64,000 nucleotides of DNA from contig NZ_CP031425.1 in assembly GCF_003367705.1 (NCBI RefSeq), positions 1,240,001 to 1,304,000 of the forward strand. Direction: 5' to 3'. Shown piece by piece: positions 18,339 through 27,411 of the stretch; position 1 is the first letter of the stretch, and each line of letters opens with the position of its first letter. The notes beneath the pieces are model-generated. The model was not told the DNA's origin. It worked only from the letters and a program-made list of their open reading frames with translations, and did not search any database. Position numbers and translations under genes: made by a program. The DNA comes from Microbacterium foliorum. GTDB lineage: Bacteria; Actinomycetota; Actinomycetes; Actinomycetales; Microbacteriaceae.

Positions 18339-18370
18339 TTGTCACAGTAGGCCGATGTGCCTACTAGGCT
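18339..18370 (+). promoter_or_regulatory. gltA promoter region with a palindrome
   Basis: Candidate -35 TTGTCA (18339-18344) and -10 TACTAG (18363-18368) or TAGGCT (18365-18370). Between and over the -10 lies a perfect 7-bp inverted repeat, AGTAGGC (18346-18352) and GCCTACT (18359-18365), with a 6-bp spacer. The spacer lengths (18 or 20 bp) are longer than ideal, which would suit an activated or repressed promoter. The leader is about 100 nt. Confidence 0.5.
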
Positions 18371-18476
18371 GTAAAGGCGATTTCGGTCGTGGATCGACGA
18401 TCTCGATCCGGCCTGGCGCACAGCGCCGAGACATCGCCATATCCGGCTTTGAAGAAGAACCCACGAGGAGGTCCGC

Positions 18477-19772
18477 GTGAGCGCAGCGGCAGAGCAGCAG
18501 CCCATCGCGAAGCTGTCGATCGGTGAGACCACCGCAGAGTTCCCGATCGTGCGCGGCACGGCAGGGAACGACAGCATCGATCTGTCGACCCTGACGAAGC
18601 AGACGGGGTACACGGGACTCGACTACGGGTTCGTCAACACCGCATCGACGAAGTCCGCGATCACCTTCATCGACGGCGACCAGGGCATCCTGCGCTACCG
18701 CGGGTATCCGATCGAGCAGCTGGCCGGCAAGACGAGCTACCTCGAGGTCGCCTGGCTGCTGATCTACGGCGAACTGCCCTCCGCCGGTGAGCTCGCGGAG
18801 TTCGACGAGAAGATCCGTCGCCACACTCTGCTGCACGAAGACCTCAAGCGCTTCTTCTCGGCACTGCCGCACACCGCGCACCCGATGTCGGTGCTGTCGT
18901 CGGCCGTGGCCGCCCTCTCGACCTACTACGAGGGCGAGACCGACCCGCACAACCCCGAGCATGTGGAGCTCAACACGATCCGCATGCTCGCGAAGCTGCC
19001 AGTGATCGCGGCGTACGCCCACAAGAAGAGCGTCGGACAGGCATTCCTGTACCCCGACAACTCGCTCGGCTTCGTCGAGAACTTCCTGAAGCTGAACTTC
19101 GGCGTCCTGTCGGAGCCCTATGAGATCAACCCGGTGATGTCGAAGGCGCTCGAGCTGCTGCTGATCCTGCACGAGGACCACGAGCAGAACGCGTCGACCT
19201 CGACGGTCCGCCTGGTCGGCTCCACCGGTGCGAACCAGTTCGCCTCGGTCTCCGCCGGCATCCAGGCGCTCTCCGGGCCCCTGCACGGCGGGGCGAACGA
19301 GGCGGTGCTCACCATGCTCGGCCAGATCCGCGATTCGGGACAGAGCGTGTCCCGCTTCGTCGAGCGGGTGAAGAACAAGGAAGAGGGCGTGAAGCTGATG
19401 GGCTTCGGGCACCGGGTCTACAAGAACTACGACCCGCGCGCCAAGCTCGTCAAGGAGGCCGCGGGAGAGGTGCTCGCCGAACTCGGCGTCACCGACCCGC
19501 TGCTCGACCTCGCTCAGGAGCTCGAGGAGATCGCTCTCGCCGACGACTACTTCAAGGAGCGTCGTCTGTACCCGAACGTCGACTTCTACACCGGCGTGAT
19601 CTACAAGGCGATGGGCTTCCCGACGCGCATGTTCACGGTGCTGTTCGCGATCGGCCGTCTGCCCGGCTGGCTCGCCCAGTGGCGCGAGCTGCAGCTCGAC
19701 CCGCAGACCAAGATCGGTCGCCCGCAGCAGCTGTACACGGGTTCGCCCGAGCGCACCTTCCAGACGCTCTGA
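18477..19772 (+). CDS. gltA: Citrate synthase, type II
   Basis: TCA-cycle enzyme of 431 residues. It condenses oxaloacetate and acetyl-CoA to citrate in the cytosol. The length and N-terminal extension (residues 1-50) match type II hexameric enzymes. Catalytic residues are visible: His near 270 in GPLHGGANE, His near 312 in GFGHRVYKNYDPRA and Asp near 369 in NVDFYTG. The GTG start is 6 bases after GAGGAGG. The next gene begins 10 bases downstream and may be cotranscribed. Confidence 0.97.
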   Translation: MSAAAEQQPIAKLSIGETTAEFPIVRGTAGNDSIDLSTLTKQTGYTGLDYGFVNTASTKSAITFIDGDQGILRYRGYPIEQLAGKTSYLEVAWLLIYGELPSAGELAEFDEKIRRHTLLHEDLKRFFSALPHTAHPMSVLSSAVAALSTYYEGETDPHNPEHVELNTIRMLAKLPVIAAYAHKKSVGQAFLYPDNSLGFVENFLKLNFGVLSEPYEINPVMSKALELLLILHEDHEQNASTSTVRLVGSTGANQFASVSAGIQALSGPLHGGANEAVLTMLGQIRDSGQSVSRFVERVKNKEEGVKLMGFGHRVYKNYDPRAKLVKEAAGEVLAELGVTDPLLDLAQELEEIALADDYFKERRLYPNVDFYTGVIYKAMGFPTRMFTVLFAIGRLPGWLAQWRELQLDPQTKIGRPQQLYTGSPERTFQTL

Positions 19773-19782
19773 CGCGGCGCAC

Positions 19783-20253
19783 ATGCCCGTCGTCAGCGCC
19801 GAGGCCGTCGTGCCTGTCGACCCGGCGACCGCCTTCGCGGTCTCCCAGCTGACCGGTGCGGTTCGGCGGCGCTGGGATCCCTTCATCAGCGAGCAGCACT
19901 TCCTCGACGGGGCGGATGTCGCGGCGAAGGGGGTGCGCACGTTCACGAGACAGCGCTTCGGCCTCTCCATGGTGAGTCGCTACGTCTCCTACGCGCCTCC
20001 CACGAACGTCGGCATGGTGATGGAGCGCGGACCCTGGTTCTTCGCGAAGCTCGGCGGAGGATGGCGGTTCACGGAGGTTCCCGAGGGAACACTGGCCGTG
20101 TGGAAGTACAACTTCTCCTGCCGCCCCGGGTGGCTGGCGCCCCTCGCGGAGTGGATCGGCGTGCGCGTGCTCGGTGCGGAGATCCGGCGGCGGCTCGACG
20201 GATTCGTCGACGGATGCTCGGACCCCGAGGTCCTGGCGGCCGTGTCGCCCTGA
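19783..20253 (+). CDS. SRPBCC (START-like) family protein
   Basis: Protein of 156 residues with the helix-grip ligand-binding pattern: VVPVDPATAFAVSQL at the start, strands around WDPFISEQHF and FTRQRFGLSMVSRYV, and a long C-terminal helix (RRRLDGFVDGCSD). Family members bind lipids or polyketides in a deep pocket. No catalytic residues can be assigned. It follows gltA by 10 bases and ends before a bidirectional terminator. Specific function unknown. Confidence 0.78.
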   Translation: MPVVSAEAVVPVDPATAFAVSQLTGAVRRRWDPFISEQHFLDGADVAAKGVRTFTRQRFGLSMVSRYVSYAPPTNVGMVMERGPWFFAKLGGGWRFTEVPEGTLAVWKYNFSCRPGWLAPLAEWIGVRVLGAEIRRRLDGFVDGCSDPEVLAAVSP

Positions 20254-20302
20254 CAGTCGCACGGGGCGGACTGCGACACGCGCGATGCCTCGCCGACACG
20301 CG

Positions 20303-20346
20303 GAAGGCGGGTGCGCCGATGCCTGAGCATCGACGCACCCGCCTTC
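20303..20346. terminator. Bidirectional terminator between convergent units
   Basis: Twenty-position stem with one mismatch (20303-20322 with 20327-20346) and a CTGA loop. It serves the gltA unit on plus and the DEAD-box helicase gene on minus. Confidence 0.82.
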
Positions 20347-20360
20347 TCGGTGACTGGGGG

Positions 20361-21782
20361 TCAGCGGCCCTGCGAGCCGCCTCGGCCGCGACCGCCCTGG
20401 CCGGCGCGGGACTGGCCGCCCTGACGGGCTGCGCCGCCCTGACGTGCTCCCGCCGTCGCTCCGCCCTGGGCTCCCTGACCACCCTGGCCGCCACGAGGGC
20501 GACGGCTGCGGCGGGACGGGGGAGTGGCGGCGGAGTTGCGCTCGCCGCCCGCAGGACGCTGCTTGGGCGCCTGGCGCTGCTGGGGGGCCTGCACCGGTGC
20601 CGGTCGCACGTGCGGGGCACGCTCCGGAACCAGCTCGGTGACCGCATCCGTGGTCACGGGCTCGAGAGCGGCAGTGATCGCGGCCTTGCGCAGCAGATCC
20701 TTCACGTCGCGACGCTGCTCCGGGAGCACGACCGTGACGACGGTTCCCGCTGCGCCCGCGCGGGCGGTGCGGCCCGAGCGGTGCAGGTACGCCTTGTGCT
20801 CCATGGGCGGATCCACGTGCACGACCAGGTCGACGTTGTCGACGTGCACGCCGCGTGCAGCGACGTCGGTGGCGACGAGCACGCGCACGCCTCCGTCGGC
20901 CGGGTCGGACGAGAACGCGCTGAGGTTGCGCTCGCGGGCGTTCTGCGACAGGTTGCCGTGCAGGTCGACCGAGGGGATCCCCGCGGCGGTGAGCTGCTTG
21001 GCGAGCTTCTTCGCCTGGTGCTTGGTGCGGGTGAACAGGATGCGGCGGCCGGTGCCGGAGGCGAGGTCGCGCACGAGAGTCGTCTTGTTGTCAGTCGAGT
21101 CGACGACGAGCACGCGGTGCGTCATCTCGCCGACGGGCACGCTCTCCTCGTCGACCTCGTGGCTCACCGCGTTCGAGAGGAAGCGGCGGGCAAGCGTGTC
21201 GATGCCGCGATCGAGGGTCGCGCTGAACAGCAGACGCTGGCCGCCGGCCGGGGTGGCGGTCAGGATGCGGGTGACGCCGGGCAGGAATCCGAGGTCGGCC
21301 ATGTGATCGGCCTCGTCGAGCACGGTGACCTCGACGGCGTCGAGCTGCACGATCCGCTGCTTCATCAGGTCTTCGAGGCGGCCGGGGCACGCGACGACGA
21401 TGTCGACGCCGTTGCGCATCGCGGTCTCCTGCGGACGCTGGCTCACACCGCCGAAGACGGTGGTGACGCGCAGGCCCTTGGCCTCGGCGAGCGGCGCGAT
21501 GGTCGCGGCGATCTGGGTCGCGAGCTCGCGGGTCGGGGCGAGGACGAGGCCGCGCGGGTGGCCCGGACGACCCTTGCGCGGCGAGGCGGAGAGGCGGGCG
21601 ACGAGGGGGAGCGCGAACGCGATCGTCTTGCCGCTGCCGGTGCGGCCCCGACCGAGGAGGTCGCGGCCGGCGAGGGAGTCGGGAAGCGTGTCGCGCTGAA
21701 TGGCGAACGCCTCGGTCTTGCCGTCCTTCGAGAGGACGGCGGCGAGGTCGGCGGGCACGCCGAGATCGAGGAAGGAAGTCAT
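20361..21782 (-). CDS. DEAD-box RNA helicase (RhlE-like) with basic Gly-rich tail
   Basis: ATP-dependent RNA helicase of 473 residues. It has the Q motif region (KTEAFAIQRDTLP), motif I GRGRTGSGKT, motif II DEAD in VLDEADHM, motif III SAT, motif V TDVAARGVHVDNV and motif VI HRSGRTARAG. From about residue 380 it becomes a low-complexity tail rich in Gly, Gln and Arg (GGQGAQGG, GQGGRGRGG), expected to bind RNA. The start is the ATG with CGGAG 7 bases upstream, not the earlier in-frame ATG. A TAGGGT box at 21951-21956 implies a long leader of about 165 nt, a frequent site of self-control in such genes. The space 21783-22026 otherwise looks empty. Confidence 0.93.
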   Translation of the reverse strand: MTSFLDLGVPADLAAVLSKDGKTEAFAIQRDTLPDSLAGRDLLGRGRTGSGKTIAFALPLVARLSASPRKGRPGHPRGLVLAPTRELATQIAATIAPLAEAKGLRVTTVFGGVSQRPQETAMRNGVDIVVACPGRLEDLMKQRIVQLDAVEVTVLDEADHMADLGFLPGVTRILTATPAGGQRLLFSATLDRGIDTLARRFLSNAVSHEVDEESVPVGEMTHRVLVVDSTDNKTTLVRDLASGTGRRILFTRTKHQAKKLAKQLTAAGIPSVDLHGNLSQNARERNLSAFSSDPADGGVRVLVATDVAARGVHVDNVDLVVHVDPPMEHKAYLHRSGRTARAGAAGTVVTVVLPEQRRDVKDLLRKAAITAALEPVTTDAVTELVPERAPHVRPAPVQAPQQRQAPKQRPAGGERNSAATPPSRRSRRPRGGQGGQGAQGGATAGARQGGAARQGGQSRAGQGGRGRGGSQGR

Positions 21783-22026
21783 GAGATATCTCCGAGAATG
21801 CACGCACGAACAGAAATGCCGGGTGCGGGAAGGTGGGCGACGGCGCGGGATCGCGCATCGTTTCGCCGTTCGAAATGGCCAGAACCAGGCAAGTGGTGCG
21901 GGAGCGTGTCGACGACGCAGACGCTTCGCAGAGCGAGGAGCGTCGGATTCACCCTAGCACGGGAGGTGCGGGGGAGCCTGGGAGCCCGGCATCCGCGGGT
22001 CGCGCGTGATCAGGCCGCCCGACGCC

Positions 22027-22980
22027 TCAGGCGTGCAGTGCCTCGTTCAGCGTGACACCGACCCCTGCGCGACGCACGGCCTCGACCGCACCGCTGAGGG
22101 AATTGCGACGGAAGAGCAGACCGTCATGGCCCGACAGGTCGGCGCCCTTCACCGTCTTCCGTCCGCCCTCCGGCAGCACCGGGCTGTCGACGAGCACGAT
22201 CTTGGTGCCGGCCGTGACGTAGAGTCCGGCCTCGACGACGCAGTCGTCTCCGAGCGAGATGCCGATCCCGGCGTTCGCTCCCAGAAGGGTGCGCGCGCCG
22301 ATCGAGACCCGATGCGAGCCGCCACCCGACAGCGTGCCCATGATCGAGGATCCGCCTCCGATGTCGCTGCCGTCGCCGACGACGACGCCCTGCGAGATGC
22401 GACCCTCCACCATCGAGGCGCCCAGCGTGCCGGCGTTGAAGTTCACGAAGCCCTCGTGCATCACCGTCGTACCCGGCGAGAGGTGGGCCCCGAGGCGCAC
22501 GCGCGAGGCGTCGGCGATCCGCACCCCGGCAGGCTGCACGTAGTCGGTGAGGCGGGGGAACTTGTCGAGCCCCTGCACCTGGATTCCGGCGCGCTGCAGA
22601 AGGGGGCGCAGACGCGCCGCGTCGTCGGGATGCAGGGGACCGGCGTTCGTCCACGCCACGTTCGGCAGGTGGGCGAAGATGCCGTCGAGGTTGAGGTCGT
22701 TCGGGCGCACCACGAGGTGCGACAGCGCGTGCAGGCGCAGGTACGCGTCGACGGTCGAGGTCGGTGCGGCATCCAGGTCGATCTGCAGCTGCACGGGCTC
22801 GACGATGACGTTGCGCCGCTCGTCCGGGCCGGCCAGGGCCTCGACGCTCAGCAGCGCCGCCGCGGCGTCTCCGGCACCGGGCGCGACGGTCGACACCTCG
22901 GGGAACCAGGCGTCCAGAACCGTGCCGTCGCCGGCGATCGTCGAAAGTCCGGTACCCCACACGGTGCGTGCCTCAGTCAT
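22027..22980 (-). CDS. dapD: Tetrahydrodipicolinate N-succinyltransferase
   Basis: Enzyme of 317 residues that transfers succinyl from succinyl-CoA to tetrahydrodipicolinate, committing it to the succinylase branch of lysine/DAP synthesis. The actinobacterial DapD form is recognised by [15 protein letters not shown] at the start. A left-handed beta-helix of hexapeptide repeats covers about residues 150-270 ([38 protein letters not shown]). It works as a trimer. The gene is divergent from dapE with 65 bp between starts. Confidence 0.95.
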   Translation of the reverse strand: MTEARTVWGTGLSTIAGDGTVLDAWFPEVSTVAPGAGDAAAALLSVEALAGPDERRNVIVEPVQLQIDLDAAPTSTVDAYLRLHALSHLVVRPNDLNLDGIFAHLPNVAWTNAGPLHPDDAARLRPLLQRAGIQVQGLDKFPRLTDYVQPAGVRIADASRVRLGAHLSPGTTVMHEGFVNFNAGTLGASMVEGRISQGVVVGDGSDIGGGSSIMGTLSGGGSHRVSIGARTLLGANAGIGISLGDDCVVEAGLYVTAGTKIVLVDSPVLPEGGRKTVKGADLSGHDGLLFRRNSLSGAVEAVRRAGVGVTLNEALHA

Positions 22981-22986
22981 GCCTCC

Positions 22987-23039
22987 ACGCTATCGCGACC
23001 CGATGCGCACACTCGCACAGATGTCGGTGTAACTAGGCT
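22987..23039. promoter_or_regulatory. Compact divergent leaderless promoters of dapD and dapE
   Basis: Minus strand: TAGCGT (22987-22992) then 6 bases to the dapD ATG. Plus strand: TAGGCT (23034-23039) then 6 bases to the dapE ATG. With 65 bp in total, the two polymerase footprints overlap, so the genes may be expressed alternately or jointly controlled. Confidence 0.55.
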
Positions 23040-23045
23040 GGGGGC

Positions 23046-24119
23046 ATGGTGCTCGATCTGACTGCGTCCTCTGTCGACCTGACCCGCGCGATCTGCGACA
23101 TCCCGAGCGTCTCGGGCGAGGAGACCGCCCTCGCCGACGCCATCGAGCAGTCGGTGTCGGGATACGACCACCTCGAGGTGATCCGACACGGCAACACCAT
23201 CGTCGCCCGCACGAATCTCGGTCGTGCCCAGAGGGTCGCGATCGCGGGCCACATCGACACGGTGCCGATCAACGACAACGTCCCCACCAGAGACGTCGAG
23301 ATCGAGGGAGTCGCCTACCTGTGGGGGCGGGGAACGGTCGATATGAAGGGCGGCACGGCGGTGCAGCTCAAGCTCGCCGCCGAGCTCACCGAGCCCACGG
23401 TCGACATCACCTGGATGTGGTACGACAACGAAGAGGTGGAGGCGTCGAAGAACGGCCTCGCGCTGCTCGCCGCGGTGCGGCCCGATCTCTTCCAGGCGGA
23501 TTTCGCGATCCTCGGCGAGCCGTCGAACGGCGAGGTCGAGGGCGGATGCAACGGCACCATGCGGGCGATCGTGCGCACGTCCGGTGTGCGGGCGCACGCC
23601 GCGCGTGCATGGATCGGTGAGAACGCGATCCATCGGGCCGCGCCCATCCTGGCTCGCCTCGCCGAGTACCGCGCCCGCGAGGTCGCGGTCGACGGTCTGC
23701 TCTATCGCGAGAGCATGAGCGCGGTGCGGATCAGCGGAGGGGTCGCCGGCAACGTCATCCCCGACGCCTGCGAGGTCGAGGTGAACTATCGGTTCGCGCC
23801 GAGCAAGTCGGCCGCCGACGCGGAGTCCCACATCCGCAACCTGCTCGCCGGCTTCGACGTCGAGATCACCGACGTGGCCGAAGGGGCGAGGCCCGGCCTC
23901 GACGCCCCGATCGCGCGGGACTTCGTCGCCGCAGTCGGCGCGGAACCTCGTCCGAAGTACGGGTGGACGGACGTCGCACGCTTCTCGGCTCTCGGCATCC
24001 CCGCCGTCAATTACGGTCCCGGCGACCCGCACCTGGCCCATCACGACGAGGAGCGGGTGCCTCTCGCGCAGATCGACGCCGTCGAGCGGGGCCTGCGCGC
24101 ATGGCTCACCTCTCGTTGA
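23046..24119 (+). CDS. dapE: Succinyl-diaminopimelate desuccinylase
   Basis: M20-family zinc hydrolase of 357 residues. It cleaves succinyl-L,L-DAP to L,L-DAP and succinate. Metal-binding motifs are visible: IAGHIDTVP (His, Asp), GRGTVDMKGG (bridging Asp), WYDNEEVEA (Glu pair), ILGEPSNGEVEGGCNGT and the C-terminal LAHHDEER (His). The actinobacterial DapE length is 350-370. The start is set by a leaderless promoter. Its last 19 bases overlap the next gene. Confidence 0.95.
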   Translation: MVLDLTASSVDLTRAICDIPSVSGEETALADAIEQSVSGYDHLEVIRHGNTIVARTNLGRAQRVAIAGHIDTVPINDNVPTRDVEIEGVAYLWGRGTVDMKGGTAVQLKLAAELTEPTVDITWMWYDNEEVEASKNGLALLAAVRPDLFQADFAILGEPSNGEVEGGCNGTMRAIVRTSGVRAHAARAWIGENAIHRAAPILARLAEYRAREVAVDGLLYRESMSAVRISGGVAGNVIPDACEVEVNYRFAPSKSAADAESHIRNLLAGFDVEITDVAEGARPGLDAPIARDFVAAVGAEPRPKYGWTDVARFSALGIPAVNYGPGDPHLAHHDEERVPLAQIDAVERGLRAWLTSR

Positions 24120-25318
24120 CCCTCACCCGCCGCTGGGCGGCTGCTCCGCCGGCGCTCAGGATCGCGCTGATCTACCTGGCGGCGCGCGCGGTCACCACGG
24201 CGATGATGGTCGCGGCAGCGCTCCAGTCGACGCCCCTGTCGAGATTCGGTGCGGACCCCGGACTCCCTGATTTCATCGTCGCATGGGACGCGCAGTGGTA
24301 CTGGCTCGTGGCCGAGGAGGGGTACCCCTCCGATCTTCCGCTCACCCCGTCGGGGGATGTGGCCGAGAACGCCTGGGCATTCATGCCGGTGTTCGCCTTC
24401 GCTGCGAAGGCCATCGGATTCCTCTTCGGATCGTGGGGGATGGGCGCGTTCCTGCTCTCGTTCGCGGCAGGATACTTCGCCTGTCTCGCTCTGCATCGCC
24501 TGCTCAGAGACCGCATCGGGCACCGCGCCGCGATGTGGGCGGTGGTGTTCTTCGCCTCGGGGCCGATCTCGGCCATGTTCCAGGTCGGCTACGCCGAGAC
24601 CCTGTTCCTGCTCCTGCTCTTCCTGGCGCTGGATGCCACGGTCCGCCGCCATTACGTGCTGCTGTACGTGCTCATCCCCGTCATGGCCTTCACCCGGCCC
24701 GGCATCCTCGCCGTCGCCCTCTATCTCGGACTGCACGGAATCCTGCGCTGGTGGCACCGTCGCGACGATCCTCTGCCCGTGCGGGAGGTCGTGCACATCG
24801 TCGCCCTCGGCGCCCTCGCCACGGTCTGCGGCTTCGCCTGGCAGGTCATCGCATCGGTCGTCACGGGGGACCCGGGTGCCTATCTGGCGACCGAGCTGGC
24901 CTGGCGGCGCAACTGGATCGCGGGTGGGGCGGAGGGATTCATACCGTTCGACGGGTGGATCCAGGCGTCGCAGTTCTGGTTCGCGCAATGGGGGCTGCCG
25001 ACCGCGTGGGGTCCGATCGCTCTCGCGCTCCTGGTCGTGGCGACCGGGGCGGCGCTGCTGTACCTTCCCCAGGTGCGAGCGCTGGGACCCGACCTCCGCC
25101 TCTGGAGCGCGAGCTATCTGCTGTACCTGCTGGCGGTGTTCTTCCCCCAGTCGAGCACTTTCCGCCTGCTGCTGCCGTTGAGCCCGGCATGGGGAGCCTT
25201 CGCCGTGCCGCGTTCGCGCGCATGGCGCGGGGGGATCCTCGTCGCCTGTCTGGCGGGGCAATGGCTGTGGATCTACCACGTCTACGCCCTCGGCAACACG
25301 TTCTGGCAGGTGCCCTGA
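24101..25318 (+). CDS. PIG-V-like GT-C membrane glycosyltransferase
   Basis: Polytopic membrane protein of 405 residues with roughly ten helices. The first outside loop has the PIG-V type pattern FIVAWDAQWYWLVAEEGYP, in which the Asp is the expected catalytic residue of a lipid-phosphosugar-dependent transferase. Further motifs are QVGYAETLFLLLLFLALD and MAFTRPGILAVALY. Relatives in actinobacteria are annotated as mannosyltransferases acting at the membrane; the acceptor is unknown here. The ATG lies inside the dapE 3' end (19-bp overlap), so translation is coupled to dapE. Confidence 0.75.
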   Translation: MAHLSLTLTRRWAAAPPALRIALIYLAARAVTTAMMVAAALQSTPLSRFGADPGLPDFIVAWDAQWYWLVAEEGYPSDLPLTPSGDVAENAWAFMPVFAFAAKAIGFLFGSWGMGAFLLSFAAGYFACLALHRLLRDRIGHRAAMWAVVFFASGPISAMFQVGYAETLFLLLLFLALDATVRRHYVLLYVLIPVMAFTRPGILAVALYLGLHGILRWWHRRDDPLPVREVVHIVALGALATVCGFAWQVIASVVTGDPGAYLATELAWRRNWIAGGAEGFIPFDGWIQASQFWFAQWGLPTAWGPIALALLVVATGAALLYLPQVRALGPDLRLWSASYLLYLLAVFFPQSSTFRLLLPLSPAWGAFAVPRSRAWRGGILVACLAGQWLWIYHVYALGNTFWQVP

Positions 25319-25414
25319 ATGTTAAGGCTTGGTGCATTTCTTCATAGGCGACATCCAGGTTCGGGTAACACCCGATAAACTGATCGCATACCACCGGAGG
25401 AAAAGGAGCCCACG

Positions 25415-25588
25415 ATGGCAGCGATGAAGCCGAGGACCGGAGACGGACCCATGGAGGCCGTGAAAGAAGGGCGACTCATCATCGTGCGCGTCCCGCTCGA
25501 AGGAGGCGGCCGACTGGTCGTGTCCGTGAACGACGCCGAGGCGAAGGAACTTCACGACGTGCTGGCAGCCGTCGTGAACCCCGCCTGA
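25415..25588 (+). CDS. DUF3117 small conserved actinobacterial protein
   Basis: Protein of 57 residues, MAAMKPRTGDGPMEAVKEGR through to LAAVVNPA, matching the DUF3117 family over its full length. Function is unknown, but it is nearly universal in actinobacteria. Two ribosome-site-like stretches (GGAGGAAAAGGAG) precede the ATG. A TAAACT -10 candidate (25376-25381) gives a leader of about 27 nt. It has its own terminator, so it is a single-gene unit. Confidence 0.93.
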   Translation: MAAMKPRTGDGPMEAVKEGRLIIVRVPLEGGGRLVVSVNDAEAKELHDVLAAVVNPA

Positions 25589-25620
25589 TCTACCAGGGAT
25601 CCGCGCATGCGGGTCCACGA

Positions 25621-25653
25621 GAAGGGCGACGGATCCTCGATCCGTCGCCCTTC
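25621..25653. terminator. Bidirectional terminator after the DUF3117 gene
   Basis: Perfect 14-bp stem (25621-25634 with 25640-25653), loop CCTCG, followed by TTCGTGT. It lies between convergent genes. Confidence 0.88.
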
Positions 25654-25691
25654 TTCGTGTCCGGGATCGCGATGCTCGCGACGGCCTGGGT

Positions 25692-26327
25692 TCAGGACGG
25701 GCCCACGCTGATCAGCTGCAGCAGTCCCTCGCCCGAGGCGGAGACGGTGGCCAGCACGACCGGGGACTCCTGGGTCTCCTGCACGAGCGAGCGGTAGGCC
25801 GAGGTGACCTCGTCGCGCTGCACCGGGTCGGCGACGCGACCGCCGCCGAGGATGCGGGGGACCAGGACCATGCCGCCGGTGCGCACGAGCCGCAGACCGT
25901 GGGCGACGTAGTCGATGACGTTCTCGGCGTCGGCGTCGACGAGGACGATGTCGTACGAGGCCTCGTTCATGCGGGGCAGGACGTCGGCGGCGCGGCCGGT
26001 GATGAACCGCGCCCGCGTCGCAGGGATCCGCGCGTCGGCGAATGCCTGACGGGCCGCGGCCAGGTGCTCGGGTTCGTTGTCGATCGAGGTCAGCACCGCC
26101 TGCGGCGCCCCGCGCAGCAGCCAGAGCCCCGAGACCCCTGCGCCGGTGCCGATCTCGACGATGGAACGTGCGCCGGTGGCCGCGGCGAGCACGGCGATCT
26201 GCGAGCCGACGGCGGGGCTGACGGGTGCGGCACCGAGCTCGAGGGCATGGGCGCGGGCACGGGCGATCGGCGCGGGCTCGACGATGGACTCGCGGATGAA
26301 ACGTGCGTTCGCATCGTTCTCGCTCAT
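25692..26327 (-). CDS. Class I SAM-dependent O-methyltransferase
   Basis: Protein of 211 residues with the O-methyltransferase family 3 layout. The SAM motif I is IVEIGTGAGVSGLW (about residues 57-70), then SIDNEPEHLAAAR and VLVDADAENVIDYV (metal-binding Asp region of catechol-type enzymes). Relatives methylate catechols or phenolics with Mg2+, but the substrate cannot be read. GGGAGAA lies 9 bases before the ATG. It is divergent from tatB. Confidence 0.87.
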   Translation of the reverse strand: MSENDANARFIRESIVEPAPIARARAHALELGAAPVSPAVGSQIAVLAAATGARSIVEIGTGAGVSGLWLLRGAPQAVLTSIDNEPEHLAAARQAFADARIPATRARFITGRAADVLPRMNEASYDIVLVDADAENVIDYVAHGLRLVRTGGMVLVPRILGGGRVADPVQRDEVTSAYRSLVQETQESPVVLATVSASGEGLLQLISVGPS

Positions 26328-26404
26328 TGCCTGGTTCTCCCGACTCGGATGTGTGTTCTCCCAGGGTATGCGCTCGGTGCGCGGCGTCAGGGCAGGCGCG
26401 GCGG

Positions 26405-26410
26405 TAGCCT
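26405..26410 (+). promoter_or_regulatory. Leaderless -10 box TAGCCT of tatB
   Basis: TAGCCT, 6 bases, then the ATG at 26417. Confidence 0.5.
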
Positions 26411-26416
26411 GGACAG

Positions 26417-26803
26417 ATGCAGTTCGGGATCACCTTCGAGAAGCTGCTGCTGATCGGTCTGATCGCCGTGCTGTTGGTCGGACCGGAGCGGCTGCCGCGC
26501 TATGCAGAGAGCGTCGCGAAACTCGCGCGCCGTGCGGGCGAGTTCCTGCGCGACACCAAGTCACGGGTCCGTGACGAGATGGGCCCCGAGATCGACGACG
26601 TCGATTGGCGCAAGCTCGATCCGCGCCAGTACGACCCGCGGCGGATCATCCGCGATGCGCTCTTCGAGGACGATGCGTCACCGGGGCCGGCGCGCGCCGA
26701 CGCCGTGGTCGCCGAACCCGCGGTGAAGCCCGTGAGCACGCCGAGGGTGCGCCCGGAGTTCTCGATGTCGAGCCCCCCGCCGTACGATCCCGAAGCCACG
26801 TGA
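26417..26803 (+). CDS. tatB: Sec-independent protein translocase subunit TatB
   Basis: Membrane protein of 128 residues for twin-arginine export of folded proteins. One N-terminal helix (about residues 5-20, EKLLLIGLIAVLLVGPERLP) ends in the family GPERLP hinge. It is followed by an amphipathic helix (YAESVAKLARRAGEFLRD) and a hydrophilic tail. The Phe/Glu at residues 7-8 fits TatB better than TatA, as does the long amphipathic segment. The end overlaps the next gene by 4 bp. Confidence 0.92.
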   Translation: MQFGITFEKLLLIGLIAVLLVGPERLPRYAESVAKLARRAGEFLRDTKSRVRDEMGPEIDDVDWRKLDPRQYDPRRIIRDALFEDDASPGPARADAVVAEPAVKPVSTPRVRPEFSMSSPPPYDPEAT

Positions 26804-27411
26804 CGCGGACGCTCGATCCCGACCGGCTCCGCAGCCGGCACAGGATGGCGTTCGTCGCGGCCGCCGTCTGCGCCGTCGCCGCGGTCTCGATCTGGACCCT
26901 GTGGGTGCTGCCCATCGTGCGGTCGATCGACGCCGCCGAGGACGTGCCTCTCGGGACGACGACGGTCGTCGACCTCGAGGAGGGGGAGCGCGTCGGCATC
27001 TGGGCCAGTGGCATCTCCGCGTCGCTGGGCACCATGGACTGCCGGGTGCTCGGTCCTGACGGCGAGGAACGTCCGCAGCGGGGCCCCGGTGCGGTGAACT
27101 GGGACGACGTGCTGTGGTGGATGACGCCTCGGCCGGGGTTCGTGCAGTCGTCGCAGTTCACCGCGGCGGAGCCCGGTGCTCACCGTGTGACCTGCCGGGA
27201 CTCGCTCGACATGTACGACGGACGGTTCCTCGTGGCGGGTGACTCGATCGGACAGGGCAGCATCGGGCTCGGCCGCACCGGGGGCGCGGACTTCGCCCAG
27301 GGGACGCTGCTGGCCATGGGAGCGGTGATGTGCCCGCCTCTGGCCGTGCTCCTGCCGCTCGTGACCCTGGTGACGAGACTGATCACCCGTCGGCGCGCGG
27401 GTCGCCCCTAG
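26800..27411 (+). CDS. Hypothetical two-TM membrane protein, coupled to tatB
   Basis: Protein of 203 residues starting at the GTG in GTGA that overlaps the tatB stop. The first helix is at about residues 12-38, an extracytoplasmic domain of about 110 residues contains two cysteines (MDCRVLG, VTCRDS), and a second helix lies at about 172-195 before a short basic tail. The two cysteines could form a disulfide outside. No known family recognised. Its end overlaps the mrp gene on the other strand by 4 bp. Confidence 0.72.
   Translation: MTRTLDPDRLRSRHRMAFVAAAVCAVAAVSIWTLWVLPIVRSIDAAEDVPLGTTTVVDLEEGERVGIWASGISASLGTMDCRVLGPDGEERPQRGPGAVNWDDVLWWMTPRPGFVQSSQFTAAEPGAHRVTCRDSLDMYDGRFLVAGDSIGQGSIGLGRTGGADFAQGTLLAMGAVMCPPLAVLLPLVTLVTRLITRRRAGRP

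Noticed and set aside
20061..22055. 664-residue plus-strand frame across the DEAD-box gene
   Set aside because: Spans a terminator and two real genes on the other strand; no domain.
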